From Saprospiraceae bacterium (GTDB taxonomy: Bacteria; Bacteroidota; Bacteroidia; Chitinophagales; Saprospiraceae): 32,562 nt of DNA. The notes beneath the pieces are model-generated. The model did no database searches, had not been told where the DNA came from, and was given only the letters and a program-made list of their open reading frames with translations. The stretch is from NCBI GenBank assembly GCA_020630955.1, contig JAHDIE010000040.1, forward strand, positions 1 to 32,562, in the 5' to 3' direction. Positions within the stretch are counted from its first letter, which is position 1. Each line of letters begins with the position of its first letter. This document shows positions 9,801 through 16,537 of the stretch, in pieces. Made by a program: the position numbers and the translations under genes.

Positions 9801-10125
9801 CAATGTCCTCTTTGGTAATACCAAGTGTTTTCTCAACTTTTAGTTCTACAGGAAGGCCGTGAGTATCCCATCCTCCTTTTCGTTCTACCCGTTTCCCCTT
9901 CATTGTCTGGTAACGGCAAAAAAGGTCTTTCACTGTTCGAGCCATAACATGGTGGATACCAGGTTTACCATTAGCGGAAGGCGGACCTTCATAAAAAACA
10001 AAAGTATTGTCTTTGTCTTTCTGATCTACACTTTTCTGAAAGACCTGATTATCCTCCCAAAACTTAAGAATCTCTTGATCAATTTCAGGAAGGTTCAGAC
10101 CTTTAAACTCTTTGTATGCTGCCAT
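6847..10125 (-). CDS. ileS: Isoleucyl-tRNA synthetase, type 2 with GXHH active-site motif
   Basis: This 1092-residue class I synthetase charges tRNA-Ile. Domains in order are the catalytic domain with YEGPPSANGKPGIHH (residues 45-59), the CP1 editing insert (about 190-400, including AWTTTPWTFPSNTALTVGP), the KMSKS loop at about 637-641, a helical anticodon-binding domain, and a long C-terminal extension typical of the eukaryote-like IleRS2 group. The usual HXGH signature is replaced by G56-I57-H58-H59, so first and third positions are swapped. The frame could extend to a TTG at 10149, but that codon lies inside the TATCTTTG promoter element at 10147-10154, so the ATG at 10125 is chosen. The gene stands alone on its strand. 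Confidence 0.97.
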   Translation of the reverse strand: MAAYKEFKGLNLPEIDQEILKFWEDNQVFQKSVDQKDKDNTFVFYEGPPSANGKPGIHHVMARTVKDLFCRYQTMKGKRVERKGGWDTHGLPVELKVEKTLGITKEDIGKSISIAEYNAKCRETVLQFKGMWDDLTIKMGYWVDLDNPYITYENNYIESVWNLLQKLYEKDLIYKGYTVQPYSPAAGTGLSSHELNLPGCYKPVKDTTIVGQFEVIKDEKSSFLFESDDEDVRILAWTTTPWTFPSNTALTVGPKINYVKIKTINQYTELPVSVVLAEALVGKWLGGKKQPEILEQSEAFQGSQMQDIRYKPLLDFGNPIEELYGSTDAYKVITGNHVTTEDGTGVVHTAPSFGADDRKVAVDHKIGALTLVDSSGRFKNNVGEFSNRYVKNYRDEEDYKSVDVDIAIKLKTENKAFNVQKYEHNYPHCWRTDKPILYYPLDSWFVKASSMRDRMAELNKTINWKPTHTGEGRFQVWLENLQDWNLSRSRFWGIPLPIWKAESGEEICIGSIEQLSTEIGKANKALGLNQKVPNDLHRPYIDDITLVTDSGEAMKRELDLIDVWFDSGSMPYAQWHYPFENQEKFKQNYPADFISEGVDQTRGWFYTLHAIATMVHDSISFKNVVSTGLVLDKEGKKMSKSKGNVIDPFSTLSKFGADATRWYMMVNANPWDNLKFDLDGIDETKRKLFGTLYNTYSFFSLYANIDGFSYQEKEIPLSERPEIDRWIISLLNSLIAQVDQSYADYEPTRAGRAIQEFVESNLSNWYVRLCRRRFWKGEYTKDKIAAYQTLYTCLEAITKMMAPIAPFFTEWMYQNLNNATNKDASESVHLADFSVADTSMIDKDLEVRMDYAQRISSLVLSLRKKENLRVRQPLQKILLPILDNKYKEHVMQVEDLILHEVNVKEIEYLAEDSGVINKKIKPNFKTLGRKLGKQMKAAAAHISTLDQDAIASIEKSGTYSLELEGESFVLSIEDFEINAAEIPGWTVAQDKEITLALDITLTDDLKAEGQARELVNRIQNLRKSSGFNVTDKILINITKSDALAKALEDYADYIKAEVLAIDIQQKDGFSEGEEIDLGNDIKVVIALEKGMV

Positions 10126-10146
10126 TTTCTGTTTATTATAAGTTTG

Positions 10147-10154
10147 CAAAGATA
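10147..10154 (-). promoter_or_regulatory. Candidate Bacteroidota -7 promoter element for ileS
   Basis: The minus strand reads TATCTTTG, an exact TAnnTTTG match, 21 bases before the chosen ileS ATG at 10125. Its position rules against translation starting at the upstream in-frame TTG at 10149. Confidence 0.55.
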
Positions 10155-10443
10155 AAATACTTTTTTAAGACCAGGTTGATTGAATTTTAAACTCTAGGGC
10201 AGTGCGATATGAGGATGCGTCTTGATTTTATCATTGATATTGCATACCTCACATGTTAAATATTGCAATCTGTATGAGGAAGTTATGCTTGCACCCACCA
10301 AAAAAAATATAACCGGCATCTTAATATCAGATCAAGTTATAGAAATGCTTTTGTTGAGGCCTCTTCAAAAATTTCAAAAAGCCTGCGTCCAAAGTTGATT
10401 CAATTCGAATCATACATTTATATCACCTATTAAATTTTTAGTT
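10155..10443. other. Intergenic region between divergent ileS and tonB
   Basis: No credible gene is seen in this 289-base AT-rich gap. It holds the ileS promoter at its left edge. TATGAGG occurs twice (near 10205 and 10275), and a reverse-oriented CCTCA lies between them, which might be regulator sites, but the repeats are too short to trust. Just before tonB, TAAATTTT is one mismatch from the -7 consensus. Confidence 0.5.
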
Positions 10444-11355
10444 ATGACTGAGTTAACACTGAGTGGTATAGGAGTCTTTTATTCAATTCTTACATTGGGA
10501 ATTGCAGTATTTGCTGTCATATTCTTTCTAAAACTTTGGTACAATAAGTTGTCAAAAGAAAAACGAGAGGCTTCTAAAAAGGGTAAACATTTACCGAAAG
10601 GTATACATTCAAGAAACAAGTACAAAGATTTAGATGTCTTCGCGATGAGTAAGCCCATTTGGATTTTTGGATTGGCCATTGCAATGTGTGTGAGTCTAAG
10701 TGCATTTAGTTGGGTATCTCCTGGAAAAGAAATCTATATTCCAGAAGGTGCACTGATTTTGGATGACGAAGTAGAAGTCATTCGAACCAAGCCACCAAAA
10801 CCAAAGCCACCTCCGCCACCTCCTCCTCCACCCATTGAAATTCAGGAGGTAGAAAATGAGGAAATTGTAGAAGAACCAGCGTTTGAATCTATGGAGATAG
10901 ATGCAGATACAGAAATTGTTGAAATTGAAGAGGTGAAAGAGGAGATTCCTGTGCCAGCTCCACCGCTCCCGCCTCCAGCCATTGAAGAGGAACCCGATTT
11001 TTTTATTGTTGCAGAAGAAATGCCAAGATTCCCAGGTTGTGAAGAAATTGAAGGAACTAAAGAAGAAAAAAGATTATGTGCTGAGAAAAAGATGTTAGAA
11101 TTCCTGTACAGTAAAGTGAAGTACCCACAAATTGCCAAAGAAAATGGTATTGAAGGAAAAGCAACATTACAATTTGTCGTCGATAGCCATGGAAATGTTA
11201 CAAAAGCAAATATTGTAAGAAATGTGCCAGGAGGTTGTGGCGAAGAAGCACTCAGAGTGGTCAACATAATGCCAAAATGGATACCTGGAAAACAAAGAGG
11301 AAGAGCTGTAAGTGTCTTGTACACCCTTCCTGTAACATTTGAGCTACACCATTAA
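10444..11355 (+). CDS. tonB: TonB-family energy transducer with two N-terminal membrane segments
   Basis: This 303-residue protein transmits proton-motive force from the inner membrane to outer-membrane TonB-dependent transporters. Two hydrophobic stretches are visible (about 9-30 and 72-91), separated by a Lys/Arg-rich loop that should be cytoplasmic. A proline-rich stalk with nine consecutive prolines follows (around 117-130), then an acidic segment (133-188) and a TonB C-terminal domain (about 190-301) with YPQIAKENGIEGKATLQFVVD and the final VLYTLPVTFEL. Cys199, Cys212 and Cys265 sit in PGCEE, LCAEKKM and GGCGEEALRV, a pattern I associate with Saprospiria TonB proteins. Canonical TonB has a single anchor, so the first helix is extra. 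A hairpin terminator follows. No exbB/exbD or receptor gene is adjacent. Confidence 0.88.
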   Translation: MTELTLSGIGVFYSILTLGIAVFAVIFFLKLWYNKLSKEKREASKKGKHLPKGIHSRNKYKDLDVFAMSKPIWIFGLAIAMCVSLSAFSWVSPGKEIYIPEGALILDDEVEVIRTKPPKPKPPPPPPPPPIEIQEVENEEIVEEPAFESMEIDADTEIVEIEEVKEEIPVPAPPLPPPAIEEEPDFFIVAEEMPRFPGCEEIEGTKEEKRLCAEKKMLEFLYSKVKYPQIAKENGIEGKATLQFVVDSHGNVTKANIVRNVPGGCGEEALRVVNIMPKWIPGKQRGRAVSVLYTLPVTFELHH

Positions 11356-11363
11356 TGATGTAA

Positions 11364-11404
11364 TGGGTCCAAATCGATCGAAGATCTGGGCCCAACTCTT
11401 TTTA
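11364..11404 (+). terminator. Intrinsic terminator after tonB
   Basis: TGGGTCC (11364-11370) pairs with GGGCCCA (11388-11394) with one G-U pair. The loop holds a smaller GATC-GAA-GATC stem. A T-rich tract ending in five Ts follows at once. It separates tonB from the ABC transporter genes. Confidence 0.75.
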
Positions 11405-11434
11405 TACACAATAGTTTAGTAAAAATCGATTTAC

Positions 11435-11442
11435 TATCTTTG
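11435..11442 (+). promoter_or_regulatory. Candidate Bacteroidota -7 promoter element for the ABC transporter pair
   Basis: TATCTTTG matches TAnnTTTG and ends 5 bases before the ATG at 11448, implying a leaderless or nearly leaderless mRNA. Confidence 0.5.
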
Positions 11443-11447
11443 GATTT

Positions 11448-12095
11448 ATGATTCGCGTAGAAGATTTGGCATATAGTTATAATAACGGTCCTAGCTTGTC
11501 TTTTCCAGACTTTGAAGTCAAAGCAGATGAAGCATGCTTGGTACTTGGACAATCTGGAGTTGGTAAGACCACCTTGCTACATTTATTGGCTGGTTTGATG
11601 ACACCAAGTAATGGTCAGATCATCATTGGAGAAACAGACATCTCACAGCTTTCTGGCAATAGAATGGATAGATTTAGAGGCAAAAATGTTGGAATCATTT
11701 TTCAAAAAAATCACTTTGTTCAATCTCTCAATGTTATTGAGAATTTGCTTTTAACACAAAAGTTATCTGGGGTTAAACAGGACCTTGATTATGCTAAAAA
11801 TATTCTTAGACAGCTAAACATAGATCAATACATTACAAAATCCACCAATGATCTAAGTGAAGGTGAGAAGCAAAGAGTATCGATTGCTAGATCATTGGTT
11901 AATAGACCAAAATTAATTTTAGCAGATGAACCTACTTCCGCTTTGGATGATGGGAATTGTCAAGCGGTGTATAATCTTTTAAAAAAACAAGCAAAAGAAG
12001 TAGATGCTGCCTTGCTCATTGTTACACACGATGGAAGATTAAAGGACTTGGTCGAGAAAAAAGTTATTTTAAACAAAAATGAAGTCAATGTTTAA
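11448..12095 (+). CDS. ABC transporter ATP-binding protein, LolD/MacB type
   Basis: This 215-residue nucleotide-binding subunit belongs to the LolD/MacB/FtsE branch. Visible motifs are Walker A GQSGVGKT (34-41), the Q-loop at Gln86 in IIFQKNHF, the signature LSEGEKQRV (136-144, where the usual Gly-Gly is Glu-Gly), Walker B LILADE (156-161), a D-loop SALDD, and the H-loop IVTHD. It overlaps the following permease gene by 17 bases, so the two are coupled and surely form one complex. Type VII ABC systems of this class act mechanically on periplasmic partners or lipoproteins instead of importing small solutes. The partner permease suggests a link to metal homeostasis. Confidence 0.92.
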   Translation: MIRVEDLAYSYNNGPSLSFPDFEVKADEACLVLGQSGVGKTTLLHLLAGLMTPSNGQIIIGETDISQLSGNRMDRFRGKNVGIIFQKNHFVQSLNVIENLLLTQKLSGVKQDLDYAKNILRQLNIDQYITKSTNDLSEGEKQRVSIARSLVNRPKLILADEPTSALDDGNCQAVYNLLKKQAKEVDAALLIVTHDGRLKDLVEKKVILNKNEVNV

Positions 12096-13452
12096 GGTAG
12101 CTTGGAAAAATATAATGCATCGTCCTTTGACGCTTATGCTAAATATCTTGCTGTTAGGATTAGGTGTTGGACTGATGAGTTTTTTGTTCATTATGAATGA
12201 TCAGCTCAAAGAAAAGTTTGACAATAATCTTGCAGATATTGACTTGGTTGTTGGGGCTAAAGGAAGTCCACTCCAGATGATATTATGCAATATGTATCAC
12301 ATTGATAGCCCTACTGGAAATATTTCAATTGCAGAAGCAAAGCCATATCTTAAACCAAATCCTGCAATTTTTAAAAGAGTGGTTCCACTTTCTTTGGGAG
12401 ATAGCCATAATGGCTATAGAATTGTCGGCACAGATCACAGTTTTGTGGCATTATACAATGGTGCAATTGCGTCAGGAAAATTATTTGATAAAACTTTAGA
12501 AGTAACTATTGGGCATACTGTTGCTGTGGAAGGAGGGTTAAAAATTGGAGATAAATTTAAAAGTTCACATGGATTTACGCAAGATGAAGATCAGCTTCAT
12601 GACCATGGCGAAATGACAGTGGTCGGAATTCTGAAGCCTAGTCGCTCTGTTTTGGATCAGTTAATACTTACCGCCACATCTACTGTATGGGCCGCACACG
12701 AACATGTTGAAGAAAAAGAAATTCAGATTGAAGCTGAACATAATCATGAACACGATCATGAAGGACATGACCATGATCATGAACACGATCACGAAGGACA
12801 TGATCACGATGACCATGACCATGCTGGACATGATCACTCTCATCATGATCACGAACATCATGTGCATGACCTTAGCAGAGAGGACTTAATAAGTCATGAA
12901 GATAAAGAGATTACTGCCATGTTATTTCAATATGTCAGTAAGACCAATAGAGTTGCCCTCAACTTACCAAGATCGATCAATGACAATACTGATATGATGG
13001 CGGCTTCACCACCCTACGAAATAAATAGGCTATATAGCATGATGGGTGTTGGAACCAAGGCCTTGCAAGTATTGGGTTTTCTTATTGCTTTGGTTTCTGC
13101 AATCAGTATTTTTATCTCTTTGCTGAATAGTTTGAAAGAAAGAGAATATGAACTTTCCTTACTTCGAGTATCTGGAGCTGGGCCTGGTCAATTATTTTCT
13201 TTGGTAATTTTCGAAGGATTAATTCTTGCCTTTATTGGTGCGGTAATAGGGTTGTTATTAGGACGAATAGCTATGTATTTTATGGCAAGCAGGCTTGATA
13301 TATCCTATGGATATGATTTTGGTGTTGGCATGTTTGGTTTGAAAGATTTATACATCTTATTAGCAGCTTTGGCATTGGGTTTATTGGCTTCAATCATACC
13401 GGCGCTTAGAGCATTTGGACTTGATATCCATCGAGTCTTGTCAGGTAAGTAA
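12079..13452 (+). CDS. FtsX/MacB-type ABC permease with a His-rich periplasmic insert
   Basis: This 457-residue permease has one N-terminal helix (about 18-38), a long extracytoplasmic region, and three C-terminal helices (about 328-350, 372-397, 423-444) with an FtsX-like core (LKEREYELSLLRVSGA). The soluble region starts with ADIDLVVGAKGSPLQ and VVPLSLGDSHNGYRIVGT. I recognise this pattern from the permease of the zinc-repressed PA4063-PA4066 cluster of Pseudomonas aeruginosa (recall, not a search). Residues 221-263 contain 21 histidines in 43 positions, alternating with Asp/Glu. An alternative ATG at 12088 would shorten the protein by three residues. It is not a LolE or MacB orthologue in the strict sense. 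Zinc or other divalent-metal handling is inferred. Confidence 0.88.
   Translation: MKSMFKVAWKNIMHRPLTLMLNILLLGLGVGLMSFLFIMNDQLKEKFDNNLADIDLVVGAKGSPLQMILCNMYHIDSPTGNISIAEAKPYLKPNPAIFKRVVPLSLGDSHNGYRIVGTDHSFVALYNGAIASGKLFDKTLEVTIGHTVAVEGGLKIGDKFKSSHGFTQDEDQLHDHGEMTVVGILKPSRSVLDQLILTATSTVWAAHEHVEEKEIQIEAEHNHEHDHEGHDHDHEHDHEGHDHDDHDHAGHDHSHHDHEHHVHDLSREDLISHEDKEITAMLFQYVSKTNRVALNLPRSINDNTDMMAASPPYEINRLYSMMGVGTKALQVLGFLIALVSAISIFISLLNSLKEREYELSLLRVSGAGPGQLFSLVIFEGLILAFIGAVIGLLLGRIAMYFMASRLDISYGYDFGVGMFGLKDLYILLAALALGLLASIIPALRAFGLDIHRVLSGK
12748..12846 (+). repeat. 33-bp tandem repeat coding the His-rich insert
   Basis: Three consecutive 33-base units encode EHDHEGHDHDH, EHDHEGHDHDD and the degenerate HDHAGHDHSHH within the permease. 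The first two copies are nearly identical in DNA, the third has drifted. This suggests growth by slippage or unequal recombination, with reading frame kept. Confidence 0.8.
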
Positions 13453-13464
13453 TTACTGGAAAAT

Positions 13465-14340
13465 TTAGGGGACATCTCCACCTATGGCAGCGGACCACAT
13501 TTCAAACCACTCCATATCAGTTAGCTTTATATTAAGTGCCTCCATGGCTGATTTGTATCTCTTTGGCTTTGTAGTGCCTAGAACTGGTTTAAGGCCAGCA
13601 GGATGTTTTAGTAAGAATGCAATCAGCAATTGATCCACTGGGTGACCTGTTGTTAAAGATAGTTCATTAATGATAGAAACAATCTTTGTTATTCTTTCTG
13701 TCTGTTCGTTTTGAAAAACTTTACCACCAGCCAAGGGGGACCAAATCATTGGATGAATATTATGCTGGATAGCTTGATCAAAAGTACCATCCAAAAAAGG
13801 GTCAATATGTGTTATGGATGCTTCTACTTGATTTGTACATAGTTTCGTAAAGCTATTAAGCATTTCAAACTGTGAAGGAGTGAAATTACTAACTCCGAAA
13901 TTTAATATTTTACCGCTAGACTTTAAATGTTCTGCAGCTTCTGCTATTTCATTTGGATCCATCAAAGGAGAAGGGCGATGGATTAACAAGACATCTAAGT
14001 AATTCGTTTTTAATTTTTTTAGTGAAGCTTCAGCAGAGGCAATGATATGATTTTTGCTCGTTTTGTAATGAATGATGTATTCAGAAGGATGTTTTTCGGA
14101 AAGGAGTCGAATTCCACATTTGGTGATCAGCTGAATTTCTTTTCTATTTATCCCCGAATTGGACAGGGCCTGTCCAAAACGTTCTTCCTCTTCGTAGTCT
14201 CCATAGATGTCTGCATGATCAAAGGCAGTGATTCCTAAGTCAAATACGCTTTTAATAAAGTGGGTTACTTCAGGAATGGAAAGGTTTTCTCCCCATTTTC
14301 CTAATTTCATAGCACCTGCGATCAATGGTGAATTTATCAT
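13465..14340 (-). CDS. Aldo/keto reductase, YdhF-like
   Basis: This 291-residue NADPH-dependent oxidoreductase has the (beta/alpha)8 aldo/keto reductase fold. The catalytic tetrad is visible as Asp41 and Tyr46 (FDHADIYGDY), Lys74 (ITKCGIR) and His121 (LLIHRPSP). HRPSPLMDPNEIAEA followed by SGKILNFGVSNFTPSQF closely matches the E. coli YdhF subgroup. The C-terminal part (IAFLLKHPAGLKPVLGT) supplies the cofactor-phosphate pocket. The substrate is not predictable. It lies 32 bases behind a small lipoprotein gene on the same strand and converges with the ABC permease gene, with only 12 bases between stops. Confidence 0.93.
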   Translation of the reverse strand: MINSPLIAGAMKLGKWGENLSIPEVTHFIKSVFDLGITAFDHADIYGDYEEEERFGQALSNSGINRKEIQLITKCGIRLLSEKHPSEYIIHYKTSKNHIIASAEASLKKLKTNYLDVLLIHRPSPLMDPNEIAEAAEHLKSSGKILNFGVSNFTPSQFEMLNSFTKLCTNQVEASITHIDPFLDGTFDQAIQHNIHPMIWSPLAGGKVFQNEQTERITKIVSIINELSLTTGHPVDQLLIAFLLKHPAGLKPVLGTTKPKRYKSAMEALNIKLTDMEWFEMWSAAIGGDVP

Positions 14341-14372
14341 AAAAAAGATTGTGAAGGGGTAATAGGTTTAGG

Positions 14373-14822
14373 TTAGGAACCAAAAAAGAAACCTTTGAGT
14401 CTTTCTGAAATATTACTGAAGAATTTTATCTGTTTATATTTCTTTTCAAATTTTGGAACCAATGCAATAAAGTTCTTTACATTTTCTTCTTTTACCAAGC
14501 TAAGTACTGTGGACATCTTTTCCGTAGCTGACATTTTGCCCATCCAAGATTCAAGATTTGAAAGAATTTTTTGGATTGATTTTTCGTTTTGATCTTTGTA
14601 CTTATTGATAAATTTCAATCCTTGATTTGGATCCAAGAAATCTAAGCTTTCGCTCATCATCTTTGTTAAGCTTCCCAACAATATATCAATTTGTTTTGTA
14701 GGATCATCAATCAATTTAGTAGCAGCATTCAACTGCTTTTTGTGTTCTGAAAGTCTAGTACCTTTTTGTAGGCTTGCACAACTAGAACTTACAATTATTA
14801 AACAAAGAAATACGGTTCTCAT
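14373..14822 (-). CDS. Small helical lipoprotein of unknown function
   Basis: This 149-residue protein begins with a hydrophobic signal and VSSSCASL, with Cys15 as probable lipidation site. The rest is Lys-rich and predicted helical, with no Cys after the lipobox and no recognisable catalytic motif. It starts 6 bases after the stop of the 479-residue exported protein, so the two are likely translated from one message and may act together. I do not recognise the family. Confidence 0.65.
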   Translation of the reverse strand: MRTVFLCLIIVSSSCASLQKGTRLSEHKKQLNAATKLIDDPTKQIDILLGSLTKMMSESLDFLDPNQGLKFINKYKDQNEKSIQKILSNLESWMGKMSATEKMSTVLSLVKEENVKNFIALVPKFEKKYKQIKFFSNISERLKGFFFGS

Positions 14823-14828
14823 ATTTTT

Positions 14829-16268
14829 TTAATTATCTACAGAAAATTCAATTAGAGCAGAGCTGTTCAAATCTGATTCTAAGATAATTTCGTCTCTTTT
14901 TGGTCCAATTTTATATTTAATGGCTACGGTGTTGGGTGAGATGATTCCAATACTTTCTGCATGAATTAATAAGTAGTTCACTCCTGTCTCATTTAATTTT
15001 AATTTGAGTTTTTTAGGTTCGGTTTCAAGAGAAAGATTTTTATAAATCCACTCACCGTTAAAGTTAACGGAGACTATATCGTTGTCTTTTAATTTGTAGT
15101 CGTACAATTCAATTTCTAAAAGAGTGGTTTCTGTTTTGATGACATCTTCGCTTACTACCACATTTCTTTCCTCCAAGGTTCTAGGAACCTCAGGAATCAT
15201 TTGAATTTCACTGGAGATATAATCTTGTTCGATGATCTTCATCGGATAAATCACTTGGAAATAATGTGGCACTTCGAGAAAGTGCGGATAAGATACTTCT
15301 TGGGTATCAGAAATTTTGTTCATTTCACTGACAAAACCATTTCCGTATTTATTAAATTTATTGATGATGTTACTGTTGTGGAAGTAATAATATTTTCCAT
15401 AAAGCTTGTATTCTACAGGAACCTTCCCAGATTGAAAATCTTTCGCAGCAGCAATAACATCTTGCACCTTTGATTGGATGACCGAATATTGTAAATTTTT
15501 ATTGTATTTGCCAGCAAATTCTGGATTATTGATTTTTGTTTCAAAACTTGAAAATGCATGATTCAATTCAGCGGTAAGTTTTGAAATCATAGCTTCATCC
15601 TTTATTCTGAGGGCATGCAATATATTTTTGCAAGCTTTATGTAATTCTTCAAAGGAATTGTACATACTCAAAAATGAATCCGTCTTAATTGCTTTTAATT
15701 GATTGGCAACATAAGGTTTTATGGATGATTGAAATTGATTTTGGACATCATAAAATTCACTATAATAATTAACTGCTTTTTCCAATAATTCATAAACACC
15801 ATAGACTTGATCTCTTTCATTCAGGTCATGTTCATCAATGTAGTCTTCTACTTCAAAGCGAATTGAATTTACTGCAGTGCATATGGTATGGATAGAGTTT
15901 GCTTGATATACCAAGTCTGACTTTATTGCCGCAGGTAAATTTTGTTCTATATTTTTTAATCTTTTAAATCTTTTTTCGGGACTTATTTCATAAAACCATT
16001 GGTCTGGATCTTCAAAAATATTTTTCGGAAGATCATTATTTGTGTAAAAATTAATTTGATATCCATCTAAGTCAACATATTTGTTGATGTCTTGGTTATT
16101 GTTTTCAAGAAGTCTATGGATAATCAACATTCCATGTATAGATTCATTGAAATAATCTACATATTCGTTAATTGCTAATATTTCCTCAGTGGTCAACGAG
16201 ATTCTTTGATCAAAAGTGTTGGTATTTTGGGGAAACAATAGGAGCCAAAAGGCAATGAATATGGACAT
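14829..16268 (-). CDS. Exported protein of unknown function with C-terminal beta domain
   Basis: This 479-residue protein has a short N-terminal hydrophobic signal (about 1-13). A long helical region (about 20-285) has many charged residues. Residues about 290-345 hold an aromatic-rich stretch (GKYYYFHNSN, INKFNKYGNGFV, PHYFQVIYP). The C-terminal about 95 residues (from LLEIELYDYKLKDNDIVSV) look like a small beta-sandwich with FNGEWI and LLIHAESIGIISPNTV. I recall similar modules at the ends of secreted Bacteroidota proteins of unknown role. It is not a T9SS sorting domain. A lipoprotein gene follows after 6 bases. No enzyme motif was found, so a structural or binding role in the envelope is the most that can be inferred. 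Confidence 0.7.
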   Translation of the reverse strand: MSIFIAFWLLLFPQNTNTFDQRISLTTEEILAINEYVDYFNESIHGMLIIHRLLENNNQDINKYVDLDGYQINFYTNNDLPKNIFEDPDQWFYEISPEKRFKRLKNIEQNLPAAIKSDLVYQANSIHTICTAVNSIRFEVEDYIDEHDLNERDQVYGVYELLEKAVNYYSEFYDVQNQFQSSIKPYVANQLKAIKTDSFLSMYNSFEELHKACKNILHALRIKDEAMISKLTAELNHAFSSFETKINNPEFAGKYNKNLQYSVIQSKVQDVIAAAKDFQSGKVPVEYKLYGKYYYFHNSNIINKFNKYGNGFVSEMNKISDTQEVSYPHFLEVPHYFQVIYPMKIIEQDYISSEIQMIPEVPRTLEERNVVVSEDVIKTETTLLEIELYDYKLKDNDIVSVNFNGEWIYKNLSLETEPKKLKLKLNETGVNYLLIHAESIGIISPNTVAIKYKIGPKRDEIILESDLNSSALIEFSVDN

Positions 16269-16297
16269 AATCTAGGTTGATTGGTGATTAATCAATA

Positions 16298-16537
16298 TTA
16301 TACAAAGTTGGAAAAATCCTCCGGTTGTTCGGCGTTTTTTCTCAAATATTCTAAATCTTCGCCTTTTTCGATCCATTCTTCGGAATATCCGCAAGAAACG
16401 CACACGAATCTTGTTACATATATTTTTTTAAAAGCAGAAATTTTGGCCATGTTGGTTTGTTCGGAAAATGGATATTTACCAGGTATTTTTCGAATATCAA
16501 CCGAATCACATTTAATGCAAGTGTTTCCATTTTTCAT
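16298..16537 (-). CDS. Small zinc-ribbon protein coupled to mnmG
   Basis: This 79-residue protein has two CxxC knuckles, CIKC near residue 7 and CVSC near residue 46, separated by about 35 residues, as in a single zinc ribbon. The second is followed by GYSEEWIE and an acidic tail. It resembles small nucleic-acid or protein-binding zinc ribbons of Bacteroidota but I cannot name a family. The ATG overlaps the mnmG stop codon (ATGA), so translation is coupled to the tRNA-modification enzyme. Its size and conservation of Cys pairs argue that it is a real gene. Function is unknown. Confidence 0.75.
   Translation of the reverse strand: MKNGNTCIKCDSVDIRKIPGKYPFSEQTNMAKISAFKKIYVTRFVCVSCGYSEEWIEKGEDLEYLRKNAEQPEDFSNFV

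Noticed and set aside
10203-10285. TATGAGG repeats upstream of tonB as a regulator site
   Set aside because: The shared core is only seven bases and the surrounding bases do not form a clear palindrome or regular spacing.
10842-11324. 160-residue minus-strand frame inside tonB
   Set aside because: It lies opposite a well-supported gene and is rich in Ser/Thr/Pro as expected for the reverse of Glu/Pro-rich sequence.
12661-12867. Met-rich 68-residue minus-strand frame opposite the His-rich insert
   Set aside because: It is the mirror of the CAT/GAT-rich His/Asp repeat; the repeat composition keeps several frames open, and there is no independent start signal.
16273-16297. TTGATT/AATCAA inverted repeat after the zinc-ribbon gene as a terminator
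   Set aside because: The stem is 6 bp, AT-rich and has no T-run after it on the minus strand.
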